This document shows, piece by piece, positions 36,020-46,018 of a DNA stretch of 64,000 nt (position 1 is its first letter; each line of letters opens with the position of its first letter). The notes beneath the pieces are model-generated. The model was not told where the DNA came from. It saw only the letters and a program-made list of their open reading frames with translations, and ran no database searches. This DNA is from Winogradskyella sp. Lineage in GTDB: Bacteria > Bacteroidota > Bacteroidia > Flavobacteriales > Flavobacteriaceae. The DNA lies in the NCBI RefSeq assembly GCF_028282165.1, contig NZ_JANQIM010000034.1, forward strand, positions 1 through 64,000, written 5' to 3'. Position numbers and translations under genes: made by a program.

Positions 36020-37918
36020 TTAATTACTTTCTATTTTTAATATGAATGATTCCAAAGGCTTAATATCTATGCGTACTTGAGCCTTTCCAGTTTCTACGTT
36101 TAGGGTGGAGCTATAGACATTATACAACTGATCCTTAACTGTATATTCACCATCTTGGAGTTTTAGCTTGTTCACCAAATCTTCCGGTAATTGCAACTCA
36201 AAACCATAAGTGTTATCTGCATTAAAGTTTGAAACGATAATAAGCTGTTCATTATCGGACCAACGAACAAAACTTAAAACTTTATCATTATACCATTCAG
36301 TGTTTTGTTGATTATACAAATGAATGTCTTGATATGCTCCCATTAAGGCAGAACTGTTAATCGTGAAGTTAAGCAGGCGTTTATAAAAATCTCTAAGTTG
36401 TAATTCTTCTTTTGTAGATTGGCCGCCATCAAAGTTTTTGTTGTTGACCCATCTTACCATACTAGGCACCGATCCATAATCGAAAATTGATGTCCGAGTT
36501 GGATCACCAAAGCCTAAATCTTCGGCACCTGGCTCGCCAAATTCCTGACCAAAATACACCATAGTTGGTGATGTAGTAGATGTTGCCGAAACCACCATTG
36601 CAGGTTTACCCTTTAATGCATTTCCAGCAAAATCGGGACTTGCAATACGCTGTTCATCATGATTTTCTAAGAAATGGAGCATATGATGTTCTATATCTCT
36701 TAGCTCTTCTAGAATTGGTGGAATATGATCTGTTTTACCATGGCCTTGCATCACATGCTTTAAGGTATCATACAATTGTACCTTATCATACAGATAATCC
36801 ATCTTCCCTTTTTTAATATAATCGCGATACAAATGTGGTTGATATACTTCTGCCAAAAGAAATGCATCTGGGTTTTTCATTTTTATATGAGAATTCATGT
36901 AGCTCCAGAATTCCACGGGCACCATTTCTGCCATATCAAATCGGAAACCATCAACACCTTTGGCTGTCCAATACAAGGCAATATCCCTAAACTTAACCCA
37001 AGAGCTAGGAACAGTTTTATCTTTCCAGAACTCGAAATGTTTTTTGTAATCTTCATTATCAAAACCGTCTGGTAATTCGTCAAAATCTTTTTGGCCTTCT
37101 GGATTAATGCCATAATTGACTTTTACCGTCTCATACCAATCGTACATATCTGGTTGGGATGCCCTAGATCCATTTCCCGTCCATTTTGCTGGAACTTCAT
37201 CAAACTTACTATCGGCCATTGGATGATTATCTCCCCCTAAAGGTTGATAACCATTCTTCCATTCTGGTACTTTAAAGGCTTCTCCTGGGTTGTAGTAAAA
37301 ATTATTGTTTACATCATAGGTAACGGTTGTATCATCTTCTGCGCCAAAATCTGTTGTTCCTTCAGGATTGGTTAAACTTTGATAATTTCGCGCAACATGA
37401 TTTGGTACAATATCGATTAAAACTTTTAACCCTGCTTTGTGAGTACGTTTTATTAAAGCTTCAAATTCTTGAAGTCTATTTTCTACATTTTCTGCCAAGT
37501 CTGGATTAACGTTGTAATAATCCTTAACGGCATACGGTGACCCCGCTCTTCCTTTTACGATATCTGGGTCATCATTAGAAATACCATATTTAGTATAGTC
37601 GGTAATGACATCGTGATGAGGAACACCAGTATACCATATATGAGTTACACCTAAATCCTTAATTTCAGATAATGCTTTATCAGTAAAATCATTAAATTTT
37701 CCAACGCCATTTTCCTCAAGCGTTCCCCAAGGTTTATTAGTCGTATTTGTATTTCCAAATAATCTCGTAAAAACCTGATAAACAACTTCTTTTTTCTTCA
37801 TTTCTGATTTTATTTCTCCAGTTTGACTACGGTCTGTGACCGTTTCTTTTGCATCATTTTTACAGGCTATTGATATCAATAGCACCAGTATGAGCATAAA
37901 TAGATTTTGTTTTTTCAT
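36020..37918 (-). CDS. GH13 alpha-amylase family lipoprotein (B)
   Basis: A 632-residue lipoprotein (Cys19). GH13 catalytic residues are Asp328 (GFRFDMAEM), Glu357 (LLAEVYQP) and Asp421 (LENHDEQR); VLIDIVPNHVAR is the first conserved region. The start of the mature domain (KEVVYQVFTRLFGN) and the long loop with PDMYDWYETVKVNYG are unlike enzyme A, so this is a different GH13 subfamily and probably a complementary specificity (oligosaccharide-trimming or branch-related). The next upstream gene is GH31, after a 264-base gap holding palindromic repeats. Confidence 0.92.
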   Translation of the reverse strand: MKKQNLFMLILVLLISIACKNDAKETVTDRSQTGEIKSEMKKKEVVYQVFTRLFGNTNTTNKPWGTLEENGVGKFNDFTDKALSEIKDLGVTHIWYTGVPHHDVITDYTKYGISNDDPDIVKGRAGSPYAVKDYYNVNPDLAENVENRLQEFEALIKRTHKAGLKVLIDIVPNHVARNYQSLTNPEGTTDFGAEDDTTVTYDVNNNFYYNPGEAFKVPEWKNGYQPLGGDNHPMADSKFDEVPAKWTGNGSRASQPDMYDWYETVKVNYGINPEGQKDFDELPDGFDNEDYKKHFEFWKDKTVPSSWVKFRDIALYWTAKGVDGFRFDMAEMVPVEFWSYMNSHIKMKNPDAFLLAEVYQPHLYRDYIKKGKMDYLYDKVQLYDTLKHVMQGHGKTDHIPPILEELRDIEHHMLHFLENHDEQRIASPDFAGNALKGKPAMVVSATSTTSPTMVYFGQEFGEPGAEDLGFGDPTRTSIFDYGSVPSMVRWVNNKNFDGGQSTKEELQLRDFYKRLLNFTINSSALMGAYQDIHLYNQQNTEWYNDKVLSFVRWSDNEQLIIVSNFNADNTYGFELQLPEDLVNKLKLQDGEYTVKDQLYNVYSSTLNVETGKAQVRIDIKPLESFILKIESN

Positions 37919-37940
37919 TATACTATATGTTGTGTAGTCA

Positions 37941-37978
37941 GTTCGAACATCACGCTAAAAGCGTGATATATTGAGAAC
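37941..37978. repeat. Palindromic element ATCACGCT-AAA-AGCGTGAT
   Basis: ATCACGCT (37949-37956) and AGCGTGAT (37960-37967) form a perfect 8-bp hairpin with a 3-base loop, bounded by GTTC (37941) and GAAC (37975). It resembles REP-type intergenic palindromes. It lies just upstream of the GH13 (B) start codon. It is not followed by a T-tract, so it is not a typical terminator. Confidence 0.55.
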
Positions 37979-38059
37979 CTTATATTTTTCACATCTCGAT
38001 ACATTTTTCTTCATACTTTAGAAAACAATCGATTTGATGCTTTGAGATTTAGCTTCGCT

Positions 38060-38120
38060 GAACCTGCGGTTTCTCGTCGTACTCCCGATAACTATCGGGA
38101 CTGCTCTATCGAAATGACGA
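38060..38120. repeat. Palindromic intergenic element TCCCGATA-AC-TATCGGGA
   Basis: The core TCCCGATA (38083-38090) and TATCGGGA (38093-38100) is a perfect 8-bp inverted repeat with a 2-base loop. On the minus strand the flanks read TCATTTCGATAGAGCAG before and GTACGACGAGAAACC after, the CATTTCGA...GAGAAA framework of a repeat family common in Flavobacteriia. Together with the element at 37941 it fills most of the 264-base GH31-GH13 gap. Confidence 0.6.
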
Positions 38121-38182
38121 ATCTTTTAGTTATTCATGTTTATTGTATATAATGAGGCTTCGACAATGCTCAGCCAGATATT

Positions 38183-40639
38183 CTACTTATCGAGTTTGAC
38201 TCGTATTTCTTTTTCTTCTTCTTCTGATGTATCCCAAACAACATCAAGGGTTAAGGTCTTGTAATTTGAATTATAATTCCCATTCACTTTCTCCTTACCA
38301 ATTTTAATTCGCTTAGGTGGCTTTGGAATATTATGAATGGTCAATTTAATGGTTTTGGTTTCTTCAGAATAATTCTTACCTGTCTCAGCTTCAAGATCTA
38401 TTTCTAACCAACGACCTTCTATTTCTGCTTCGAATTCCAAAATTTGATAAAGCCCTTTGCCAATGGCGCTTACTGTCTTTCCATCGTCAAAATAAAATTC
38501 TCGTTCAGATTCTAGTACTGCCGAATCATGATAGTAATGTAATTGTATAAGCGAATCATCATAATCCTTTGTAGATTGCATAGGCTTTGCAAGCGGGATG
38601 AAAGCGCCCGCCCTAACATAAACTGGAATGTAAGCCTCATTAAGCTTTACAGTTTTTGTTTGTCCGCCTTCTATAATTTTATCAGATTCTATATCGAACC
38701 AACTACAACCTTTTGGAAAATAAACTTCTTGTTCTTTTTTGCCTGCTTCCAAAACAGGTGACACTAAAATATCTTGTCCCCATAAATAGGTTTTTGAATA
38801 CTCGAATAAGTCTTTATTATTCGGCTCTTCAAAAAATAATGGTCGCATTAACGGCGTACCTTTTATATGGTTTTCTGCCATTAAATTATAGTTGTAAGGC
38901 AATAGTCTGTAGCGCATTTGTATGGCGTAGCTGGCTAATTGTTTTGCTTTTTCACTTCTAAAAACCGGTTCACTGGCTACATCTTCCTGGGCATGAGGTC
39001 TATAAATAGGCTGAAAAGCCCCATATTGTAACCACCTAACATAGAGTTCGTCATCTAAATTTGCACCGGCAAATCCTCCTAAGTCACTATGCATATAGGC
39101 AATACCTTGCATTCCCATTTGCAAGGAAATTTCAGGTTGTGGCTGTAACCCGCCCCAACCACGGCTTACATCTCCTGTCCAAGGAATCATGCCATAACGT
39201 TGTGAGCCTGAATAACCCGCTCTCATTAAAATAAAAGGTCTTTGGTTAGGTTTTGCTTCTAAACTTGCTTCTTGTACCAATCTTGCCCAATCATGACCAT
39301 AAGTATTATGTACTTCACCTGCAGATCCCGTAGCATGCTGTACCCAATTTGGATGTACCTCAGGTTCGCCAAGATCTCCCCAAAACCCTGTGACACCTAA
39401 ATTTGCAAGACCTTTATATATATCCTTGAACCAATTGTAACCCTTATCGTCATAGACATCTATGATTCCTGTATTTCCAAAATAAAAATCATATGTGGCG
39501 GGATTTCCTAAGCTATCCTTGGCAAGGATGTTCTTCTCTACAGCTTCGTTCCAACGATTGGACGTGGTTAAAATAAATGGCTCCGTAATGAGTATTGTTT
39601 CTACGTCTTTGGTTCTTAAATCTGATACCATTTGTTTTGGATCGGGAAAAGAGTCCCTTAAAAATTCGAGATTACCCATAGTTCCTTTTACATCTTTTCC
39701 AAACCAATATAAATCTAGAATAATGGCATCTACAGGAATATTCTCTTCCCTAAATTTTTTAATGGTATTTACGGTTTCTTCTTGCGAGTGATAGCCAAAA
39801 CGACTCGAAAAATTGCCAAGAGCCCAACGTGGCAACATAGGTTGTTTGCCTGTTAAATCTGTATAACTTTCAATGAGATCGTACCATGTTTCCCCAACTA
39901 TAACCTGATAGGTCTTACGACCGGAAATAGTTTCATAAGTTAGTGTGTTATCCTTTTTGCTGTCTAAGTCTAGATATCCAATGGGTGCGTTATCAAAATG
40001 AATCATGTATTTGTTAGATGATAACACTATTGGCATCGTATAATTCATTAACTCACTATGTGTTTCATAGCCATAGTGAGCTCTATTAAACAATGGTAAA
40101 CGATAGCCTCGACGGTTCATCCCTAAGGCTCTGGCACCTCCGCCGTAAAGTACTTCGTCTTTAGTAAGGTTGAACTCTATTTTTTCGGTTTCGTCAGCGA
40201 CGATATTATCCTTAACCAAATCCATGGATTGGTGCTTACTTTTATAGTAACCGCGCTTTTCTGATATTATGAGATCACCTTTATTATGATATAAAATCTG
40301 AAAAGGAGACTTTATAATTGTTACGGATATATTGTTTGTACTTAAGCGATATACGTCTTGACCACTAGCTATCTTACCCTCATAAGTTTCGGGTTCGTAT
40401 AAAAGTGTTGGCTCAGTAATAACTGCATGCGAATCTTTATTTAACGCTTCACCATTTGGTACAAAAGTAGTCTCTACAATTTGAGATGTGAAAGGCTTAA
40501 TTAAGTAATAACCATCATTAACATTAACCTTCAGTTGCTTTCCATTTAATTCAACACTTTTAAATATTCTCTCAGAATTTTGAGCAGTAATTGAAATTGC
40601 GAATAAGGGAGCTACAAGTATTAATAGTATTCGTTTCAT
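38183..40639 (-). CDS. GH31 alpha-glucosidase
   Basis: An 818-residue exported enzyme with a cleavable signal peptide (MKRILLILVAPLFAISITAQ) rather than a lipobox. It has the N-terminal beta-sandwich of GH31, the barrel with nucleophile Asp422 (FWGDLGEPE) and acid/base Asp490 (WTGDVSRGW), the block DLGGFAG, and a C-terminal DUF5110-like beta domain (YFDDGKTVSA). It should cleave alpha-linked glucose from short maltodextrins or branched ends in the periplasm, beside the GH97 enzyme. It lies 44 bases downstream of the esterase gene, in the same direction. Confidence 0.92.
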   Translation of the reverse strand: MKRILLILVAPLFAISITAQNSERIFKSVELNGKQLKVNVNDGYYLIKPFTSQIVETTFVPNGEALNKDSHAVITEPTLLYEPETYEGKIASGQDVYRLSTNNISVTIIKSPFQILYHNKGDLIISEKRGYYKSKHQSMDLVKDNIVADETEKIEFNLTKDEVLYGGGARALGMNRRGYRLPLFNRAHYGYETHSELMNYTMPIVLSSNKYMIHFDNAPIGYLDLDSKKDNTLTYETISGRKTYQVIVGETWYDLIESYTDLTGKQPMLPRWALGNFSSRFGYHSQEETVNTIKKFREENIPVDAIILDLYWFGKDVKGTMGNLEFLRDSFPDPKQMVSDLRTKDVETILITEPFILTTSNRWNEAVEKNILAKDSLGNPATYDFYFGNTGIIDVYDDKGYNWFKDIYKGLANLGVTGFWGDLGEPEVHPNWVQHATGSAGEVHNTYGHDWARLVQEASLEAKPNQRPFILMRAGYSGSQRYGMIPWTGDVSRGWGGLQPQPEISLQMGMQGIAYMHSDLGGFAGANLDDELYVRWLQYGAFQPIYRPHAQEDVASEPVFRSEKAKQLASYAIQMRYRLLPYNYNLMAENHIKGTPLMRPLFFEEPNNKDLFEYSKTYLWGQDILVSPVLEAGKKEQEVYFPKGCSWFDIESDKIIEGGQTKTVKLNEAYIPVYVRAGAFIPLAKPMQSTKDYDDSLIQLHYYHDSAVLESEREFYFDDGKTVSAIGKGLYQILEFEAEIEGRWLEIDLEAETGKNYSEETKTIKLTIHNIPKPPKRIKIGKEKVNGNYNSNYKTLTLDVVWDTSEEEEKEIRVKLDK

Positions 40640-40683
40640 ATGTTTAAAGCAGGTTCCTGCTATTGCAGAAGTGACAAAATCAA

Positions 40684-41667
40684 CTAATAATTATTTCCTA
40701 AAAAAAAGGTGATTGGTATATCTAAACGCTTATTCCATGAATTCTCGGAATGATCTGTGTCTTCAAAAAATATGTTTTTAGAGTTAATCTCAGTATATCC
40801 TTTTTCCTTTAAAATACTATCTACTTTTGGTGCATATTGCGGATAATGGGCATCGAGTGTTTTATTTCCATAATCAAAATAGACTTTATGCGCACCTGCC
40901 TGAGGGAAATTATCATTCATATATTTAAATATGGCTTCTGGATATGGATTATCTTCTACAGGCCTTGCACCGACCCAGTGTGTCGAAATACAACCTGCGC
41001 CACCAAAAACATCAGGATATTCTGAAATTGCATACATGGACATTAGACCTCCCATACTCGACCCCATGACATAGGTATTTGATTTGTCTGTATATACAGA
41101 ATATTCCTTATCAATCAGAGGCTTTATTTCCTTAACCAGGCATTTTAGGTAATTATCGCCATTGAGCTTAAAATTCCCCTTGCCTGCGATATCTACTAGA
41201 GAGTCTTTAATTGACTCGTCTATATAATTAAAGGCCTTCTGTGGAAATAAATCTTGCCAGCGAATTTCTGAAATATTGTGAACAGCGACTACAATAAAAT
41301 CCTTGGTTTTACCTTGGTTCATTAGCTTGCTTGCCCATTCATCAACTTTCCATTCTTGCTTGTTCCATGTTGATGTGCTATCGAATAACATCTGACCATC
41401 GTGCATATACAATACGGCATACTTTTCATCTTTTGAATAGTTTTCAGGCAGCCAAACATCAACAGGTCTTGGTGTAATGAATTTGGATGGAAAGCTATCA
41501 ATTCTCACCAACTTTCCGCTAGATAATTGAGCGGAGTTTAATGGTGTAAAATTATATATCAACTCTGAAGATGAATCTTCAATGGGGTCATTTTTTGGTT
41601 GTGCTTTTTCATTTTTACAAGAACAAAGCATCAAAAGAAAACCGAAAACTAGTAATACGTTTTTCAT
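40684..41667 (-). CDS. Esterase (enterochelin-esterase/esterase-D-like) lipoprotein
   Basis: A 327-residue lipoprotein (Cys17) with an alpha/beta-hydrolase fold of the putative-esterase type (PF00756): VDVWLPENYSKDEKYAVLYMHDGQMLFD, nucleophile Ser in MGSSMGGLMSMYA, and a His near the end (EDTDHSENSW). It lies between GH31 and GH13 (C) genes, 2 bases after the latter, so it belongs to the alpha-glucan locus. It may remove acyl groups from starch-like substrates, but ester substrates are not known for this locus type. Confidence 0.85.
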   Translation of the reverse strand: MKNVLLVFGFLLMLCSCKNEKAQPKNDPIEDSSSELIYNFTPLNSAQLSSGKLVRIDSFPSKFITPRPVDVWLPENYSKDEKYAVLYMHDGQMLFDSTSTWNKQEWKVDEWASKLMNQGKTKDFIVVAVHNISEIRWQDLFPQKAFNYIDESIKDSLVDIAGKGNFKLNGDNYLKCLVKEIKPLIDKEYSVYTDKSNTYVMGSSMGGLMSMYAISEYPDVFGGAGCISTHWVGARPVEDNPYPEAIFKYMNDNFPQAGAHKVYFDYGNKTLDAHYPQYAPKVDSILKEKGYTEINSKNIFFEDTDHSENSWNKRLDIPITFFLGNNY

Positions 41668-41669
41668 CG

Positions 41670-43628
41670 TTAAAGTTTTGTTGTTAGGATGGTGACACCC
41701 TTAGATTTTAAATCCATTACATCGCCCCATTTTATGGTTTCATCAGTGATTACATTTTTGAGAGTTTTTCCTTTTAGGCCTATTTCCTCCTGATAGTTGA
41801 GATCAATGGAAATAACGTCTTCGTTTTTATTCAGAATTAAAACAACAGTCTCGTCACCAAGGGTTCTGTACATAAAATACGTTCCACTAAATGGGGCAAA
41901 ATGAACGGTTTTACCATCGTGAATGGCTTTACTATCCTTTCTATAGTTGAATAGTTTTGTTATAAACGATTGCATATCTTTTTGAGCCTCAGTGAGGCCT
42001 TTACCTGTAAAGGCATTTACAGCATCACCTTGCCAACCACCAGGAAAATCGGTTCTTATAAGACCATGGTCGCCTGGTTTTTCGAAATCATTCATTAGTA
42101 TTTCCGTTCCATAATACATCTGTACTATTCTTGGCATCATGGCATACGTTGCTAGAGCCATCTTTGTGTTTTCTATATCACCTTCCAATTGGGTGAAAAT
42201 ACGGCTCATATCATGGTTATCTGGAAACACTAATATGTCCTTTGGGCTTGGATAATGAAAATCATTGGCCAAGCCTTCATAAATTTTTACCAATCCTTTA
42301 TCCCATGATTCTTTCTCATTAAGGGCTTCAACGACTTTTTGCTGCATTGCAAAATCCATAGTTGACCTTAGGTTAGAATCGTAGCCATCTTTGTTATTAG
42401 CTCCTTCTTGCCAATAGCCAATCAATAAAGGATTGTAGCTCCATTCTTCGCCTACAATACTAAAGTTTGGATACTCATTCATGATTGCACCCGCCCAATC
42501 ACTCATAAACTCCTTATCAGGGTAAGGATAGGTGTCTTGACGAATACCGCCTAGCTGTGCCGTTTCAATCCACCATATACTATTTTGTATAATATATTTT
42601 GCCATGAAAGGATTGCGTTGATTTAAGTCTGGCATTGCGGCTACAAACCAACCTTCATTATTTCCTTTTCTGTCAGCTTCGGAGGCATAAATATCTTGAT
42701 TGGTCGTACGTCTATGATTAGAGTTAATGGTATAGGCATTCCCCCAATTCTCTATGTTCTCTTCATAGTTCTTTTGAAGGTTTATCCAATCTTTGAACGG
42801 TAAATCTTTCATCCACCAATGGTATAGTCCACAATGATTTGCCACCTGATCCATGATAAGCTTCATCCCTTTTTCCTTCAATTTTGCTGATAAATCTTTG
42901 TACTCTTGGAGAGTACCAAATCGTGGATCAATCTCATATAAATCCGTCACTGCATAGCCATGGTAAGACCCTTGTTTCATATCATTCGTTAAAAGAGGTT
43001 GTGGCCAAATAGCCGTAAATCCTAAATCGTGGATGTAATCAATATGATTTGTAATACCAACGATGTCACCGCCATGCCTTGCATAATCATCGGTTCTGTC
43101 AATAGTGCGCTCTAGCATATTGGACTTTCCTTCAATACTTAATGGCGTATCATTAGCGGTAATTCCGTTTACAAAACGATCAGGTGTTATTAAATAAATT
43201 GCATCCGAACTATTAAAGCCAATATAATCTTCAGGTGAATTCTCACGCTCCTTTAATTCATAGGTTTGAGTTAGCTCACTACCATCTTCTTGCTTAAAAA
43301 CAATGTTGAACTTACCCGGTTTTACATTTTCAGAAATTTCTAAATCCAAAAACAAATAATTGGGGCTATCTGCTTTATTGGCTTTAACTAAGGTTATCCC
43401 AGAATGAGAAATCTTAGGTGACGCTGCACCAATATTTGGGTGCTTTACCAAAAGCTGTAGATCATGGTTTTTAAATCCTGTCCACCAATGTGGAGGTTCT
43501 ACTTTTTCTATATCATTAGCTTCTACTAGGGGTTCACTAGTAGACTTATCATTAGTATTTGATGGTTGCTCTTTACAAGACATCAAAACAACTAATAGAA
43601 ATGCCATTAGAGTTCTAAATATTGTCAT
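41670..43628 (-). CDS. GH13 neopullulanase/cyclomaltodextrinase-type lipoprotein (C)
   Basis: A 652-residue lipoprotein (Cys18). An N-terminal domain (about residues 40-130, VEPPHWWTGFKNHDLQLLVKHPNIG, split) has the cyclomaltodextrinase N-domain pattern found in SusA/neopullulanase-like enzymes. Catalytic residues: Asp365 (GIRQDTYPYP), Glu394 (VGEEWSYNP) and Asp473 (PDNHDMSR). A small C-terminal beta domain follows. The enzyme should cut maltodextrins or pullulan fragments in the periplasm. Co-directional and 43 bases downstream of the GH65 gene; the esterase follows after 2 bases. Confidence 0.93.
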   Translation of the reverse strand: MTIFRTLMAFLLVVLMSCKEQPSNTNDKSTSEPLVEANDIEKVEPPHWWTGFKNHDLQLLVKHPNIGAASPKISHSGITLVKANKADSPNYLFLDLEISENVKPGKFNIVFKQEDGSELTQTYELKERENSPEDYIGFNSSDAIYLITPDRFVNGITANDTPLSIEGKSNMLERTIDRTDDYARHGGDIVGITNHIDYIHDLGFTAIWPQPLLTNDMKQGSYHGYAVTDLYEIDPRFGTLQEYKDLSAKLKEKGMKLIMDQVANHCGLYHWWMKDLPFKDWINLQKNYEENIENWGNAYTINSNHRRTTNQDIYASEADRKGNNEGWFVAAMPDLNQRNPFMAKYIIQNSIWWIETAQLGGIRQDTYPYPDKEFMSDWAGAIMNEYPNFSIVGEEWSYNPLLIGYWQEGANNKDGYDSNLRSTMDFAMQQKVVEALNEKESWDKGLVKIYEGLANDFHYPSPKDILVFPDNHDMSRIFTQLEGDIENTKMALATYAMMPRIVQMYYGTEILMNDFEKPGDHGLIRTDFPGGWQGDAVNAFTGKGLTEAQKDMQSFITKLFNYRKDSKAIHDGKTVHFAPFSGTYFMYRTLGDETVVLILNKNEDVISIDLNYQEEIGLKGKTLKNVITDETIKWGDVMDLKSKGVTILTTKL

Positions 43629-43671
43629 ATTTCTAATCTTTTAATGTTCTTGATTTGGGTAACACATTGTT

Positions 43672-45978
43672 TTAAACTGTTACTAAATTATTGGGTGAGA
43701 TCGATATTATTTTTCCGTTCACCATAATTTGCAAATCTTTATTGCCTTCTAATTCAAAATGTGTATGGCCTTGACATACGTTTACCTTAAGAATTTGATG
43801 TCTAAAATTCACCTTAAACGAGTATGCTTCCCATTGTTTTGGGATTTTTGGTTCAAAGCTCAGCATATTGTTTTTGATACGCATACCACCAAACCCTTCC
43901 ACTATACTCATCCAAGTACCCGCCATAGATGTGATATGCAAACCTTCATGTACCTCATGGTTATAATCATCTAAATCTAATCGAGATGTTCTTAAATAAA
44001 AGGTATAGGCTTGTTCCATGCGATCTAACTTAGCTGCTTGAATGCTATGTACGCATGGTGACAATGAACTTTCATGAACTGTAAAAGGCTCATAAAAATC
44101 AAAATGGCGCTCTAATTCTTCCAGACTAAAATGATCTTCAAAGAAGTAAAACCCTTGAAGCGTATCTGCTTGTTTAATATATGGTGAGCGTAATATTCTA
44201 TCCCAAGACCATTTCTGATTTATTGGTCTTTGGGTTTTGTCTAAATCCGAGACCGTAATTAATTCTTTATCTAAGAAACCATCTTGCTGCAGATAAACAC
44301 TATGCTTTTCGGAATAAGGGAAAAACATATTATCAGCTACTTTTTGCCAATCCTTTACTTCTGCTTTCGATAATTTGGCCTTGTGCATTACCCGTGTGTA
44401 ATCTGTAGCATACTCAGATTCTACACGTTCTATATTCTCAATGGCGCAATTTATGCACCATTGTGCAATATAGTTGGTATACCAATTATTATTAACGTTA
44501 TTTTCATATTCATTAGGACCTGTTACACCTAATATAACATACTTATCCTTGTCTGTAGAGAATGTTGCCCTTTGATGCCAGAAACGCGCAATGGCAATAA
44601 GAACTTCAAGTCCCATCTCTGGGATATAACTATAGTCACCAGTATAGCGATAGTAGTTAAAAATAGCAAATGCGATTGCTCCATTTCTATGAATTTCTTC
44701 AAAGGTAATTTCCCACTCATTATGGCATTCTTCGCCATTCATAGTCACCATGGGGTATAATGCAGCCCCATTAGAAAAGCCTAGTTTTTCAGCATTTTCT
44801 ATTGCTTTTTCTAAATGCTTATATCTATATGTCAATAAATTTCTGGCGACACTTTGGTCTTTAGTCGCCATATAGAATGGAATACAATAAGCCTCGGTAT
44901 CCCAGTAAGTACTTCCTCCGTATTTTTCTCCAGTAAACCCTTTTGGGCCTATATTCAACCGTGCATCCGTTCCGAGATATGTTTGGTTTAAATGGAATAT
45001 ATTAAATCGAATACCTTGTTGTGCTTTAACATCGCCAGTAATGGTAATATCTGCCATATCCCAAATCTTTGCCCATGCTTTTTTCTGGTCTTCCAATAAA
45101 GTGGCAAAGCCAGACTTTATAGCTTTCCCCAAAACATGCTTAGCTGCAGTTACTAATTCATATTTATTATGATTTCTGTCTACAGTATATCCGCCAAACT
45201 TGTGTAATGTATAGGTTTCATTTTGCTTAACGTTATATTTATAGCTAAATGCAGCACTATTAGAATCGGCACTGATATTTGGTTCAATAATAACCGATTT
45301 CCCATCGATAAAAACCTGGGATTCCATGAATGTACAGGTATAAAAATCGGTTTTCATGGTCTTAGCCTGGATAAATGCCTGATTGTTTTCGTGACTTACA
45401 TTTAAAGTATCCCAGAACTTATCGTCCCAGTTAGTATCTTCGTTGGTTATACCACTGTCTATATAGGGTCTATATGTTATAGATGCATCTGAATTTAAAG
45501 GCTTAACCGAATAATTGATCGCACCTAATTCGTCAATATCCAAACTGAGAAAACGTTTAGCAAATACCTCTACCTGTATATCATTTTGAAGTGTTGCTAT
45601 AAAGCTTCTAGATAGCCAACCCTCTTTCATGTTGAGTTCTCTTTTAAAATTTTCAACATTTTTACAAGTATGTAGGTCTAGTGCTTGATCGTTTACAAAC
45701 ACATTGATTCCTATCCAATTTGGCGCATTGAGTACTTTGGCAAAATACTCTGGGTAACCATTTTTCCACCAACCTACTCTGGTCTTATCAGGATAGTAAA
45801 CTCCTGCTATATAACTGCCTTGAAAAGTAGGTCCTGAATATTTTTCTTCGAAATTTGCACGTTGCCCCATAGCCCCGTTTCCAATACTGAATAAGCTTTC
45901 TGAAGCTTTTACATTATCTGGATCAAATCCTTCTTCTAAGATCGACCAATCATTGGGTATGATATAATCTAAATTCAT
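43672..45978 (-). CDS. GH65 maltose phosphorylase
   Basis: A 768-residue cytoplasmic enzyme (no signal peptide) that splits maltose with phosphate into glucose and beta-glucose-1-phosphate. It has the three-part GH65 layout: N-terminal beta-sandwich (SIGNGAMGQRANFEEKYSG), (alpha/alpha)6 barrel with general acid Glu490 (VTGPNEYENN; Glu487 in the Lactobacillus enzyme) and a C-terminal beta domain. The block YWDTEAYCIPFY is present. Neighbouring beta-phosphoglucomutase and maltose-type MFS genes make maltose the best substrate guess; kojibiose or nigerose phosphorylase cannot be excluded from sequence. Confidence 0.9.
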   Translation of the reverse strand: MNLDYIIPNDWSILEEGFDPDNVKASESLFSIGNGAMGQRANFEEKYSGPTFQGSYIAGVYYPDKTRVGWWKNGYPEYFAKVLNAPNWIGINVFVNDQALDLHTCKNVENFKRELNMKEGWLSRSFIATLQNDIQVEVFAKRFLSLDIDELGAINYSVKPLNSDASITYRPYIDSGITNEDTNWDDKFWDTLNVSHENNQAFIQAKTMKTDFYTCTFMESQVFIDGKSVIIEPNISADSNSAAFSYKYNVKQNETYTLHKFGGYTVDRNHNKYELVTAAKHVLGKAIKSGFATLLEDQKKAWAKIWDMADITITGDVKAQQGIRFNIFHLNQTYLGTDARLNIGPKGFTGEKYGGSTYWDTEAYCIPFYMATKDQSVARNLLTYRYKHLEKAIENAEKLGFSNGAALYPMVTMNGEECHNEWEITFEEIHRNGAIAFAIFNYYRYTGDYSYIPEMGLEVLIAIARFWHQRATFSTDKDKYVILGVTGPNEYENNVNNNWYTNYIAQWCINCAIENIERVESEYATDYTRVMHKAKLSKAEVKDWQKVADNMFFPYSEKHSVYLQQDGFLDKELITVSDLDKTQRPINQKWSWDRILRSPYIKQADTLQGFYFFEDHFSLEELERHFDFYEPFTVHESSLSPCVHSIQAAKLDRMEQAYTFYLRTSRLDLDDYNHEVHEGLHITSMAGTWMSIVEGFGGMRIKNNMLSFEPKIPKQWEAYSFKVNFRHQILKVNVCQGHTHFELEGNKDLQIMVNGKIISISPNNLVTV

Positions 45979-46018
45979 GAATATTTTAATTTGAAGCCCT
46001 TATTAAGCCTCCTAAGTT

